DNA of 64,000 bases, taken from the NCBI RefSeq assembly GCF_963677715.1, contig NZ_OY782493.1, forward strand, positions 372,001 to 436,000, given 5' to 3'. The DNA is from an uncultured Bacteroides sp. GTDB taxonomy: Bacteria; Bacteroidota; Bacteroidia; Bacteroidales; Bacteroidaceae. Positions 6,549 to 15,721 of the stretch are shown piece by piece (position 1 is the first letter of the stretch; the number at the start of each line of letters is the position of its first letter). Position numbers and translations under genes: made by a program. The notes under the pieces were generated by a model. The model was given only the letters and a program-made list of their open reading frames with translations, made no database searches and was not told the origin of the DNA.

Positions 6549-8915
6549 TTATTGATAAATTTCATTTGAATCATAGGTATTATACCAATCTTTATCCTGC
6601 GTACCTCCTGTCTTTAGCCAATTTGAAAATTTACTGTATACGTCAGAAATCTTTTTATATTCTTTTGGATATTTAAAATTACTCGGTACAATAATGCCCC
6701 ACGCTAGGTTGTCCTTGCTGATATAATACCTATTGGCAGAAGCTGACGAGTTGTCATTGTTATTTCCAAAATATTGTGTGTTAGCTTTATCTGTAGGCTT
6801 ATAACCCGCTATATGAATTTCTTTCCGACTATCGCTTCTTTGATCAGTGATGATGAAGAAATTCAATTTACTATTTACGAAATCAGCAGCAGTAAGATTT
6901 GTATTTCCAAACTTTATATCAATATTGATACTTGGCGTTTTTTTGACGTTATTTGCGCTACCCTCTACTGTATTTACGAAAGTGTAAGTAGAGCTACCCA
7001 ATAGTTTATGGGCATCAGCAAATAATGGAATCACAGCTTTCGATTGACCTGCTTCTATATTCATAGATGTAAAATCGAACAAAGAAGTAGGTTTAGTATC
7101 ATAGCCCACTGCTTGGGTAATATCAGAAACTGAAACATTATCTAGTTGTAAACCAGCAGCTAATACCTTTGTTGCTCCTGCTGCAGCCAGTTCTATTTCT
7201 AGTTTTACTTCTTTTACTGTATTATCTTGGTTCAAATAAATGTTCTTTTTATTTAGCTTTAAAACGAGATCATTCATATCGTAGTCTCCGTATAGAGGCC
7301 ATTGATCTTCAAATACATATGTATAATTTGTATTATCTTCTACGCTAATTGGGAATGTAGGGTCTTGCGGGTCTGTTCCAGGATTCCCGGGGTTAGCTGT
7401 TCCTGTGCAAACTTCAATGATAACATTTGATTTACCGTATGCGGCCATTTGAGCGGGACTATTAAGGTAATAGTTGGCCCACCATGGATTTAATGCAGGG
7501 TGATTATCTACTTCAACCATTAGGTTACCATTATATGAAAATCCTTGCCCCGTCATTGTTGGAGCTTTCAATAAAGACCAACCGGTGGTGCCTCCATTAT
7601 AAGTATCAGGGTTAGATGTATGATCTAAGGCGTTGGTCGCCTCTATCATAGAGCCATTACTGAAATTTACAGTTGTTCCCTGAATTGTTAAATTTTGTGC
7701 TTTGATATATCCTTTATTTAAATTAATTATAGAGCCGCTAATGTTTGCAGTTGACTTGCTCTCAATATAGCAGTTGTTATTTACGGTAGCGTTGTTCCAA
7801 GCTGATATTTTATCAAAGGTCATTTTACCATCATTTGTAATGACTGCATTGCTTTGGGTGTTCATGTCTGCAGCAGATAATTCTCCGCTATTGTTTAGAG
7901 TAGAAGTTGATGGCATTATTAGTGTACCACTGAGTGTAATTGTTCCTTCGTTTTGTATTGGAGAAGAACTCTGAAAAGATGCATCCTTAGCTGTGATTGT
8001 GCCTTTTGTATAGAATAAGGCTCCGGCACTAGCAGTAAAGGTATTTGTTATATTAGCTGTTCCCCAGTTTTTAAATTCACCACTTGCATTGGATAGTGTG
8101 AGAGCATTTGAACTTACTATTCCGTTAGGCATGATAGTCAAGAATGAACTGCCTATGAACGTTAATGTATGCGTTGTCTCTATTTTTCCTCCAGCCATGA
8201 CTATAATTTCCAGGCCTGTTTCTGCCTGAAAATCGGAAGGAATATTCCATGTACCTGATATGTATAATTTTGTGCCTCCGGTAGTTCCCCAATGAGTGAC
8301 TGTACCATTGTAATTCCCCGTGATTTTATAGTTGCTATTGGCTTGCAGTGCGGTGCTTGAATTAGCACTGCTGATTTCAGTAGCATTTGTGGGGATAGTG
8401 GTATAATCTGGCATAGTTACAGTAGCCCGGGTCGAAATAGACCGAGTGGCTACACTTGCTTTTGTTGTAATTGCCGTACTGAAATCACATGATATAGATT
8501 CTGAAACCGGATATGATTTAATAACACTCCTGCCTCTTGGATCTGTTTGCTGAATATATATATATTTATATCCGGCAGGTACTGTTACTTCTGTATAGAA
8601 AGGTTCTCCCTTTTTAGCCGTTCCTGTAGATAATGCATTAACTATAGTATCAGTAGCTAAGGGGTTGTTATCGAATATTTTCACAGTGTAATAGTATTGT
8701 CCGTCAAATTCATCATTAACGTCCACATTCACATTTATGGTTGATGTAGTGGAAAAGTCAAATCCATTAGGAGCAGACAGATCTCCCAGCGGGTTCTCTG
8801 TTGTAACAGTTGGATCATAGAGATCTTTTTCAGAATCTACGCAACTACTAAACGCGGTAGTTAGTGCTAATAGTGCGATAGTTATAATCTGCTTCGGGGT
8901 AATTTTCATATTCAA
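6549..8915 (-). CDS. LruC-domain lipoprotein with beta-helix-like middle
   Basis: 788 aa. A lipoprotein signal (hydrophobic stretch then FSSC, Cys25) predicts surface or outer-membrane anchoring. Residues about 40-130 form a beta-sandwich-like region. Residues about 170-440 are a low-complexity Asn/Ser/Thr/Gly-rich series (NSGEL, NEGTI, NNATVNNN, FSNGS) like a right-handed parallel beta-helix. The C-terminal ~270 residues hold the LruC domain beginning WPLYGDYDMNDLVLKL, an acidic and probably Ca-binding motif. Function is unknown; such proteins are common surface proteins in Bacteroidetes. The start could be this Met or the Met two codons later. It is monocistronic, with its own promoter and terminator. 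Confidence 0.85.
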   Translation of the reverse strand: MNMKITPKQIITIALLALTTAFSSCVDSEKDLYDPTVTTENPLGDLSAPNGFDFSTTSTINVNVDVNDEFDGQYYYTVKIFDNNPLATDTIVNALSTGTAKKGEPFYTEVTVPAGYKYIYIQQTDPRGRSVIKSYPVSESISCDFSTAITTKASVATRSISTRATVTMPDYTTIPTNATEISSANSSTALQANSNYKITGNYNGTVTHWGTTGGTKLYISGTWNIPSDFQAETGLEIIVMAGGKIETTHTLTFIGSSFLTIMPNGIVSSNALTLSNASGEFKNWGTANITNTFTASAGALFYTKGTITAKDASFQSSSPIQNEGTITLSGTLIMPSTSTLNNSGELSAADMNTQSNAVITNDGKMTFDKISAWNNATVNNNCYIESKSTANISGSIINLNKGYIKAQNLTIQGTTVNFSNGSMIEATNALDHTSNPDTYNGGTTGWSLLKAPTMTGQGFSYNGNLMVEVDNHPALNPWWANYYLNSPAQMAAYGKSNVIIEVCTGTANPGNPGTDPQDPTFPISVEDNTNYTYVFEDQWPLYGDYDMNDLVLKLNKKNIYLNQDNTVKEVKLEIELAAAGATKVLAAGLQLDNVSVSDITQAVGYDTKPTSLFDFTSMNIEAGQSKAVIPLFADAHKLLGSSTYTFVNTVEGSANNVKKTPSINIDIKFGNTNLTAADFVNSKLNFFIITDQRSDSRKEIHIAGYKPTDKANTQYFGNNNDNSSASANRYYISKDNLAWGIIVPSNFKYPKEYKKISDVYSKFSNWLKTGGTQDKDWYNTYDSNEIYQ

Positions 8916-8963
8916 TTATGATTTTTTATTAAATGATAATTTGCTAAATCTGTAATTATGCGG

Positions 8964-8971
8964 CAAAATTA
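8964..8971 (-). promoter_or_regulatory. -7 promoter element of the LruC gene
   Basis: On the minus strand TAATTTTG matches TAnnTTTG exactly, 48 nt before the start codon at 8915. No clear -33 TTTG at 19 nt spacing. Confidence 0.55.
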
Positions 8972-9114
8972 GTTTAAATCTTTAATAGTAAAATGAAAAA
9001 TATTGCTTATTGTTTACCATATTAACTTATTTTATGTATATACTGACCAGATATGGCAACTTTAGAAATGAAAGTATAACTTACTATAATAAAAAGGATT
9101 ATACTTATATGAAG

Positions 9115-9178
9115 AATCTTCTTTTAAGGGTAGCCTGATATAAAAGTTGTATATTCTGTCTATTTTTAAAAGAAGATT
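9115..9178. repeat. 13-bp inverted repeat downstream of the asparaginase gene
   Basis: AATCTTCTTTTAA (9115-9127) is repeated inverted at 9166-9178 with a 38-nt loop. A T-run follows on the plus strand, where no gene needs ending. It may still form the 3' end hairpin of the asparaginase mRNA. The rest of 8916-9213 is AT-rich with no supported gene. Confidence 0.4.
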
Positions 9179-9213
9179 TTTTATTCGTATATAATACGTT
9201 TAGCCAAAAATAC

Positions 9214-10266
9214 CTAACGTTTTATTTTGGTTATTTCACCAACAAGAGAAGAATTCATTTTATACCTGATTTCCTGATTGCTTAATTCGTGACCTAACAA
9301 GAACATCAGTTTGGTTACTGCCGATTCGGAAGTACTGTCATATCCGCTTATTACGCCTGCTTGGAGTAGTTGAATGCCGGTTTCATATCGCTCCATCTCT
9401 ACAGATCCGGAGGTGCATTGGGTAATGTTCACAATGATTATCCCTCTGTCATTAGCTTCTTTCAACTCACGGATAAACCATTCTTTTTGTGGAGCATTAC
9501 CGGACCCAAATGTTTTGAGAACAACAGCTTTGAGGCCTGGTACATGTAATAAAGAAGAGACAATGCTTTCCTGAATACCCGGGAAAAGGGTTAAAATAAC
9601 TACATTGGTGTCAAAAAGGTAATGCGGCTTTAATGGAAGGGAAGAATCTCGCTTTAGAATTAAATTGGGTTCATATTTAATGTGGATGCCTACACGGGCT
9701 AAAGCGGGATGGTTGAAAGAACGAAAAGCGTTGAAATTTTCGGCATTAATCTTTGTTGTGCGATTGCCTCGCATCAAATGGTTTTCAAAGAAGATGCAGA
9801 CTTCAGGGACAATAGGAGTACTGTCAGGATTCTTTGCTGCTGCTATTTCAATAGCAGTTATTAAATTTTCTTTTCCGTCGGTGCGGAGAGTTCCTATTGG
9901 CAGCTGTGACCCGGTGAGTATAACCGGTTTATTTAGATTTTCTAACATAAAACTGAGAGCAGAGGCCGTATAAGCCATAGTGTCTGTTCCATGCAAAATC
10001 ACAAAGCCGTCAAAATAGTCATAATTGTAATTAATGATTTTCACTAATTTCGCCCAGAATGTGGGTTCCATATCTGAAGAATCAATAGGAGGATCGAATT
10101 GATAAGAGGCTATGCGATAATTAAATCTTTTTAGTTCAGGTACATGTTTTAATAGGTGGTCGAAGTTAAAATTCTCAAGAGCGCCCGTCTCTTGATTCTC
10201 TATCATTCCGATTGTTCCACCGGTATAGATTAACAAAACGGAAGGGTAATCAGTAATCATATACAT
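9214..10266 (-). CDS. ansA: Type I (cytoplasmic) L-asparaginase
   Basis: 350 aa, normal for the family. It hydrolyses L-asparagine to aspartate and ammonia. The first catalytic threonine lies in LLIYTGGTIGM (residues about 11-21) and the second in ILHGTDTMAYTAS (about 92-104). TGSQLPIG follows near residue 140. There is no signal peptide, which fits the cytosolic type I enzyme rather than the periplasmic type II. The start may be this Met or Met3. It is alone, with its own promoter. The ammonia it releases connects with the nitrogen genes further along, but no operon link is seen. Confidence 0.93.
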   Translation of the reverse strand: MYMITDYPSVLLIYTGGTIGMIENQETGALENFNFDHLLKHVPELKRFNYRIASYQFDPPIDSSDMEPTFWAKLVKIINYNYDYFDGFVILHGTDTMAYTASALSFMLENLNKPVILTGSQLPIGTLRTDGKENLITAIEIAAAKNPDSTPIVPEVCIFFENHLMRGNRTTKINAENFNAFRSFNHPALARVGIHIKYEPNLILKRDSSLPLKPHYLFDTNVVILTLFPGIQESIVSSLLHVPGLKAVVLKTFGSGNAPQKEWFIRELKEANDRGIIIVNITQCTSGSVEMERYETGIQLLQAGVISGYDSTSESAVTKLMFLLGHELSNQEIRYKMNSSLVGEITKIKR

Positions 10267-10289
10267 GGCTATTTTTGTTAATTCATGTG

Positions 10290-10297
10290 CAAATATA
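10290..10297 (-). promoter_or_regulatory. -7 promoter element of the asparaginase gene
   Basis: TATATTTG on the minus strand, followed by C, lies 23 nt upstream of the start codon. It matches TAnnTTTG. Confidence 0.6.
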
Positions 10298-10372
10298 CAA
10301 TTTTATACCTAAAAAAGGGTGAGAAATTGTTTATTACTTTATTGGCGGAATTTATACGGGGATTTAAAGCGA

Positions 10373-10415
10373 ATCGGCTCCGATTATTAACAATTAAGAA
10401 ATAATTAGAGCCGAT
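10373..10415 (-). terminator. Probable terminator of the trp operon
   Basis: ATCGGCTC (10373-10380) pairs with GAGCCGAT (10408-10415), with additional ATTATT/AATAAT pairing inside the loop. It lies 36 nt past the trpA stop. The following T-tract on the minus strand is weak (CTTT). Confidence 0.5.
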
Positions 10416-10451
10416 AGGTATAAATCTGGTTTTAGTAAATTAGTAGGAAAG

Positions 10452-11225
10452 TTATTCTTTAAGCCCTTGAATTAGTTTCTCTATGGCTTTTTCCGGATCT
10501 TTTTCTTCATCTAACAGAGTCACAAAACGGCTGCCGATAATAGCGCCGGTTGCATATTCGCATGCTGATTTAAAAGTGGCCTTATTGCTGATACCAAAAC
10601 CTATCATGCGTGGGTTACGCAATTTCATATCTTCAATCTTTTTGAAGTATGCGCGCTTTTGAGCATCAAAATCTTGTTGGGCACCTGTGATTGATGCTGA
10701 AGAAACCATATAAATAAATCCTTCTGTGTGCGCATCAATTTCACGTATTCGCTCTTCACTTGTTTCGGATGTGATAAGCATAATGATGCGTAGGTTATAC
10801 CGTTCTGCTATAAGGCGATAGCGTTCTTGGTAATCTTTAAAAGGCAGGTCAGGAATTATCATGCCATCAATGCCACACTCTACACATTGCCGGCAAAAGC
10901 GTTCGAAACCGAACTGCATGATAGGATTTAGATACCCCATCAATATCAATGGAATTTTTACATTACGACGGATATTTCGTAATTGTTCAAAAAGTAATTT
11001 GAGTGACATTCCGTTTTGTAGAGCTTGCGTAGCTGCATTTTGAATTACAACACCATCAGCCATCGGGTCGCTAAAGGGTATGCCAATTTCTACCATACTA
11101 ACTCCACTGGCTTCTAATGCACGTACTACATCGACGGTTCCATTGAGCGTAGGGTGACCCGCACAAAAGTAGATTGATAAAAGATCTTTTTTATTTCCGT
11201 TGAATAATTGATTAATTCTGTTCAT
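10452..11225 (-). CDS. trpA: Tryptophan synthase alpha subunit
   Basis: 257 aa. It cleaves indole-3-glycerol phosphate to indole, which is channelled to the beta subunit. The signature VEIGIPFSDPMADGVVIQ (about 46-63) contains the catalytic Glu and the Asp of the active site. MGYLNPIMQFG follows near 107, and the phosphate-binding GFGISNK and GAIIGSRFV lie near 210-235. It is the last gene of the trp operon, 48 nt after trpF, and distant from trpB, which is first; this split is usual for Bacteroidetes trp operons. Confidence 0.96.
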   Translation of the reverse strand: MNRINQLFNGNKKDLLSIYFCAGHPTLNGTVDVVRALEASGVSMVEIGIPFSDPMADGVVIQNAATQALQNGMSLKLLFEQLRNIRRNVKIPLILMGYLNPIMQFGFERFCRQCVECGIDGMIIPDLPFKDYQERYRLIAERYNLRIIMLITSETSEERIREIDAHTEGFIYMVSSASITGAQQDFDAQKRAYFKKIEDMKLRNPRMIGFGISNKATFKSACEYATGAIIGSRFVTLLDEEKDPEKAIEKLIQGLKE

Positions 11226-11273
11226 TGTTTCTTTATTTTATGATCAAGATAAAACTGTCTATTGATATTGTTT

Positions 11274-11888
11274 TTAAATTTGTTGTAGAAAGGTTTGCAA
11301 TCTCTTAACATCTTTTTTAGCCGGAGAGAATTCAAAACGGCTATTAAGATCAAAGCCTGCAAGTTTTGGATGGGAGAACTCTTTTAGAGCTTTAGCACTG
11401 TATGAATTAATGCCGCCACTTAGCAAAAAAGGAGTTTGTCCTGTATATTGATCTAAAAGACTCCAGTCAAATTGATTGCCTGATCCACCGTGTTGTTGGC
11501 ATTTAGTATCAAACAGAAAATAATCGCAGATGCCTTCGTAAGATTTTGTAGCGTGCAAATCTTTTTCCTTGTCTATAGAAAAAGCTTTAATGAGTCGTAA
11601 TCCCTCATTTTTTAATGATTGGCAGTATCCGGGTGATTCATCTCCGTGCAATTGAATGTAGTCTAGTCCAAAGCGGTCGGCTATGATGTTAACCATTTCT
11701 TTGCTTTCATTGACAAAAACGCCTGCTCGCTTTGCACGTGTTGGGAGGTATGCAGGTATTTCAAACATATAGCGAGGAGATTTGTAGTAGAAAATAAAGC
11801 CTATAATGTCTACTCCCAATTGCTCTACTTCTTGAATGTTTTTGGCCTCGCGCATGCCACATACTTTTATCAATTTACCGTTCATCAT
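11274..11888 (-). CDS. trpF: Phosphoribosylanthranilate isomerase
   Basis: 204 aa. It catalyses the Amadori rearrangement of phosphoribosylanthranilate to CdRP. Conserved elements are LIKVCGMREAKNI (general-base Cys near residue 10), IIGFIFYYKSPRY, VQLHGDE-like YIQLHGDESP near 76, and the general-acid Asp in YFLFDTKCQQHGGSG (near 130). LLSGGIN and the phosphate loop follow. It is stand-alone, not fused to trpC as in enterics. It begins 14 nt after trpC. Met2 is an alternative start. Confidence 0.95.
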   Translation of the reverse strand: MMNGKLIKVCGMREAKNIQEVEQLGVDIIGFIFYYKSPRYMFEIPAYLPTRAKRAGVFVNESKEMVNIIADRFGLDYIQLHGDESPGYCQSLKNEGLRLIKAFSIDKEKDLHATKSYEGICDYFLFDTKCQQHGGSGNQFDWSLLDQYTGQTPFLLSGGINSYSAKALKEFSHPKLAGFDLNSRFEFSPAKKDVKRLQTFLQQI

Positions 11889-11902
11889 TTTAAAGATTCT
11901 TT

Positions 11903-12694
11903 TTACAGATTAAGTTGTTCGATGAAAATGCTTAACGATTTTCCGGGATCTTTTGTTTTCATAAAGTTTTCACCTATTAGAAATCCCTTAAATCCAGCTT
12001 TTCGAAGTCTGATTACGGTTTCATAATTAGATATGCCACTTTCTGAAACCAAAACAGCTTCCGGGGGTAATTGTTCTGCTAAACGGAAAGAGTTGTCTAC
12101 GTCCGTGAAGAATGTTCCGAGATTTCTGTTGTTGATTCCTACCACATCTATATTTGTGCGAAGGTACGATAATTCTTCGGTATTATGAATTTCCAGCAAT
12201 ACTTCTAAACCTAATTCGTGTGCTTTTTCAACTAAAGCATGGTATTTTTCTATTTCTAGTGCTGCAGCGATAAGCAATATTGCATCGGCCCCTACAATTT
12301 TGGCTTGGTATAGTTGGTATTCATCGATAATAAAATCCTTACGTAGTATAGGAATGTTCACTAATGGGCGTGCTACTTTTATATCTTTCAGGCTTCCTCC
12401 AAAGAATTTTTCATCGGTAAGGATAGAGATAGCTGCTGCTCCGGCATCTTTATAGGCTGGAATTATATCTGTTATTGAAGCATTTTCTTTTATCCAGCCT
12501 TTTGATGGCGAACGGCGTTTGAATTCAGTTATTATCCCTGAAGGTGAGTTAATCAAAGCTTGGCGTAGAGAAAATTGATGGTCGGATTCATTAATCCCTT
12601 CTTGTAGCTGCTCGGAAGAAATAGTTTGTTTTTGCAAGTCTATTTCAAAGCGCTTATTGGCGATGATTTCAGATAAAATATCTTTCATTTTCAA
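11903..12694 (-). CDS. trpC: Indole-3-glycerol phosphate synthase
   Basis: 263 aa. It closes the indole ring from CdRP. The substrate-binding motif ITEFKRRSPSKGWI (about 55-68) contains one catalytic Lys, and ILRKDFIIDEYQLYQ (about 114-128) the other. LEIHNTEEL, GINNRNL and VSESGI mark the following barrel strands. Met3 (MKDILSEII) is an alternative start. The 5' end overlaps trpD by 4 nt, implying translational coupling. Confidence 0.96.
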   Translation of the reverse strand: MKMKDILSEIIANKRFEIDLQKQTISSEQLQEGINESDHQFSLRQALINSPSGIITEFKRRSPSKGWIKENASITDIIPAYKDAGAAAISILTDEKFFGGSLKDIKVARPLVNIPILRKDFIIDEYQLYQAKIVGADAILLIAAALEIEKYHALVEKAHELGLEVLLEIHNTEELSYLRTNIDVVGINNRNLGTFFTDVDNSFRLAEQLPPEAVLVSESGISNYETVIRLRKAGFKGFLIGENFMKTKDPGKSLSIFIEQLNL

Positions 12695-13686
12695 CTATTT
12701 AAATCAATAAATTTTTTCAATGTAAGTAGCGCTTTTCCACTTTCTAATGATTCTCTGGCTATATCGATACATTCGTATATCGATTTTTCGGATTGGATAA
12801 TATTTATGGCAAATGCCGCATTAATTATAACTACATTCTTTTGTGCTTCTGTGGCTATATTATTCATTACATTATCAAAGATTCTGGCAGCATCTTCAGG
12901 TTTATCTCCTCCGTATAACTCGCTTTCATTGTAGCGAGGGAAGCCGAGAGATTCCGGCGTATAAATTTTCTCGTTGGCGTTGGTTGCGATCTTAAATTCG
13001 GCGGTAAGAGAGATTTCATCATATCCGTCCAAACTGTGGACTATTGCATAATTAGCAGAACTTTCTTGAAATATATAATTGTATAGGCGTAGTAAGGATA
13101 GATTATACACCCCTAATAGTTGATATTTAGGTAAAACAGGATTTACCAGAGGCCCCAATATGTTGAAGAATGTTCGTACAGCAAGTGCCTTGCGAACAGG
13201 GGCTACCGCTTTCATGGCCGGATTGAAGAGAGGGGCGTGTAAATAGGCAATGTTGCACATCTCTAAACTGCGACGTAACTTGTCATTTTCTGTTGTAAAT
13301 TTAATGCCATGTTGTTCCATAACATTGCTGGCACCACTAACTGATGTGGCACCGTAATTGCCGTGTTTTACTACAGGGAAGCCGGCTCCTGCAACAGTGA
13401 AGCAAGAAGCAGTTGAGATATTAAATGTGTTTTTGCCGTCGCCTCCGGTTCCTACAATGTCTATTGGCGAAAATTCGTCTAGATTGACTGGAATGCGCAT
13501 CTCGAGAAGTGCATCCCTAAAACCGCACAGTTCTTCTACAGAGATGTTGCGCATTAGAAAAACAGTAATAAGCGACGCTACTTGTGCCTCGCTATATTTC
13601 GCTTGTACTATGTTTTGAAGTATTTCACGAGCTTCTTCGCGGCCCAGATATTGGTGCTCAAAGAGCTTATATAGAATATTTTTCAT
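12691..13686 (-). CDS. trpD: Anthranilate phosphoribosyltransferase
   Basis: 331 aa. It transfers the phosphoribosyl group of PRPP to anthranilate. The PRPP loop DIVGTGGDGKNTFNIST (about 77-93), KHGNYGATS (near 111) and the acidic Mg-binding stretch near residue 220 (LDGYDEISLTAE) are present. It is a separate polypeptide, not fused to TrpG. It starts 4 nt after trpG and overlaps trpC by 4 nt. Confidence 0.96.
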   Translation of the reverse strand: MKNILYKLFEHQYLGREEAREILQNIVQAKYSEAQVASLITVFLMRNISVEELCGFRDALLEMRIPVNLDEFSPIDIVGTGGDGKNTFNISTASCFTVAGAGFPVVKHGNYGATSVSGASNVMEQHGIKFTTENDKLRRSLEMCNIAYLHAPLFNPAMKAVAPVRKALAVRTFFNILGPLVNPVLPKYQLLGVYNLSLLRLYNYIFQESSANYAIVHSLDGYDEISLTAEFKIATNANEKIYTPESLGFPRYNESELYGGDKPEDAARIFDNVMNNIATEAQKNVVIINAAFAINIIQSEKSIYECIDIARESLESGKALLTLKKFIDLNS

Positions 13687-13690
13687 GATT

Positions 13691-14257
13691 TTATAAATTT
13701 AAGAAGTTTGCGATAATAATTTTACCTTGTGGCGTTAGCACTGATTCAGGATGGAATTGTATGCCGTAAATGTTATATTGTTTATGATGTAGTGCCATTA
13801 TTTCGCCTTCGTTACTTTCTGCCGTAATTTGTAAGCAATCGGGGAAATTATTTCGACTAACGATCCAAGAATGGTAGCGTCCTACAAGGATTTCTTCATT
13901 AAGGCCTTTGAATAGTTGATCTTCTTTTGATATTTGTATAGGCGTTTGTATTCCATGATGTACTTCTTTTAAATTTTCAAGTGTAGCTCCAAAGGCTTCT
14001 CCAATGGCTTGATGTCCCAAACAGACGCCTAAAATACTTTTTTTAGGTGCATATTGCTTAATAATAGGAAGAAGCAGTCCGGCTTCTCTTGGAATGCCCG
14101 GCCCCGGAGAAAGGATGATTTTATCAAAGTAGTTAACATCTTCAAGTGCTATCTGATCGTTACGAATGACTTCAACATCGGTCGCACCCAGCTCTTTCAC
14201 TAAATGAAGAAGATTGTAGGTGAAGGAGTCGTAATTATCCAATATTAATATTTTCAT
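13691..14257 (-). CDS. trpG: Anthranilate synthase glutamine amidotransferase subunit
   Basis: 188 aa. A class I glutamine amidotransferase that supplies ammonia to TrpE. The triad is readable: Cys in GVCLGHQAIG near residue 78, and His and Glu in IQFHPESVL near 171-173. ILILDNYDSFTYNL at the N-terminus and SPGPGIPREAG (oxyanion region) are typical of the TrpG/PabA family. It could also serve PabB, as in organisms with one shared subunit; its place inside the trp operon makes tryptophan the main role. The gap to trpE is 51 nt. Confidence 0.95.
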   Translation of the reverse strand: MKILILDNYDSFTYNLLHLVKELGATDVEVIRNDQIALEDVNYFDKIILSPGPGIPREAGLLLPIIKQYAPKKSILGVCLGHQAIGEAFGATLENLKEVHHGIQTPIQISKEDQLFKGLNEEILVGRYHSWIVSRNNFPDCLQITAESNEGEIMALHHKQYNIYGIQFHPESVLTPQGKIIIANFLNL

Positions 14258-14308
14258 TTTTCTTGTTTTTTAAAACTATTTTTTGAGACTGTTTTTATTG
14301 ATTTCCGG

Positions 14309-15715
14309 TCAGTTCTTTAAGTTGATAGCTAAATCTATGGCTCTTTTGAGTGCTCCTAGCTTATTGTTTACTTCTTGTAGTTCATATTCGTCTTGGCTGT
14401 GAGCTACTATTCCTCCGCCGGCCTGAAACCACAATTCGTTGTTACGACTAACAAAAGTGCGGATAGTGATGGCTTGATTTAGATCACCGTTCAAACCAAT
14501 GAAACCGATGCAACCGCCATATGCTCCGCGGTTATGGGGTTCTATTTCACTAATGAGCTGCATGGCTCTTACTTTGGGGGCACCGCTCAGTGTACCTGCC
14601 GGGAAGGTATCTATGAAAGATTTGATCGTATTAGCTTCTTTGTTCAATATGCCGCTAACCCGAGATACAAGATGAATAACGTGACTGTAATATTGTGGTT
14701 CTTTGTAGAATACAACTCGCACATCGTGGCAATTTCGGCTCAGATCATTTCTTGCTAGGTCGACAAGCATCACGTGTTCTGCGTTTTCTTTTGGATCTGC
14801 TAGCAAGGCATCGGTTAGTTCTTTATCTTTTAAAGCGTCGCCTGTGCGTCTGGTTGTTCCGGCAATAGGATCTATATAGGCCTTTCTTTCCTCAATTTTA
14901 CAGTGCGTTTCGGGCGAGGAGCCGAAAATGCGGTAACCGCCAAAATCGAAATAAAATAGATAAGGAGAAGGATTGATACTTCTTAAAGCACGGTATACTT
15001 TAAAATCGTCACCGACATATGGTTGAATAAAACGACGGGAAAGTACTATTTGAAATACGTCGCCACGAAGGCAATGAGCAATTCCTTTACGTACGTTGGC
15101 TTTATGCTCTTCATCGGAAATGGTACTTGTAGCCGGACCGGTTACAGAGAAGTTATACGATGCGTAGTTTCTATTTTCTATAACGGTTTCTAGTTGGCTG
15201 AGTCCGCTCTCTTCATTTTCATTTATCATTTCAACAAGAGTTAGTTCATTTTTGAAATGATTAAAGATAATGATGTATTTGTATAAAATGTAGAGCATAT
15301 CAGGTGCGTCATTCCGCTCATCGTGACTTTCTTTTACAGGTATATGCTCAAAGTATTTTACGGCATTGAACGTGGTATATCCGTAAAGTCCGCAAACGTT
15401 ACTGTTTGCACCGTTTACTTTAAACTGGCTTATGAATTTATTAAGTTCGGTTTCTATCGAGAGTTCCTTGCTTAGCGGCTTTTCTTCCCGCGTATTATCC
15501 GGGTAAGTCATGGTAACTATGCCACTATTTATTCCGATACTGGCCAGCGGACAAAGAGCGATGAATGATTGGCTGTTTTCGCTGGCATGGAAATCAGAGC
15601 TTTCCATCAGCGCTGATTGAGGGTACATATCTCTTACTTTCAGGTAAATGCTTACGGGAGTGTGCAAGTCGCCAAGGACTTGTTTGCTATTTGTTTGGTA
15701 TAAGAATTGTTTCAT
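14309..15715 (-). CDS. trpE: Anthranilate synthase component I
   Basis: 468 aa. It converts chorismate to anthranilate with TrpG. The N-terminal domain contains LMESSDFHASENSQS (about 37-51), matching the LLES...S tryptophan feedback-binding element, which argues for TrpE rather than PabB. Catalytic motifs follow: FGSSPETHCKIE, IDPIAGTTRRTGD, ELLADP-like ALLADPKENAEHVMLVDLARND, and FPAGTLSGAPKVRAM. The last part (AYGGCIGF, GGGIVAHSQDEYELQE) carries the Mg and chorismate ligands. It begins 6 nt after trpB. Activity should be feedback-inhibited by tryptophan in addition to the attenuation signals upstream of the operon. Confidence 0.96.
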   Translation of the reverse strand: MKQFLYQTNSKQVLGDLHTPVSIYLKVRDMYPQSALMESSDFHASENSQSFIALCPLASIGINSGIVTMTYPDNTREEKPLSKELSIETELNKFISQFKVNGANSNVCGLYGYTTFNAVKYFEHIPVKESHDERNDAPDMLYILYKYIIIFNHFKNELTLVEMINENEESGLSQLETVIENRNYASYNFSVTGPATSTISDEEHKANVRKGIAHCLRGDVFQIVLSRRFIQPYVGDDFKVYRALRSINPSPYLFYFDFGGYRIFGSSPETHCKIEERKAYIDPIAGTTRRTGDALKDKELTDALLADPKENAEHVMLVDLARNDLSRNCHDVRVVFYKEPQYYSHVIHLVSRVSGILNKEANTIKSFIDTFPAGTLSGAPKVRAMQLISEIEPHNRGAYGGCIGFIGLNGDLNQAITIRTFVSRNNELWFQAGGGIVAHSQDEYELQEVNNKLGALKRAIDLAINLKN

Positions 15716-15721
15716 AATGAT

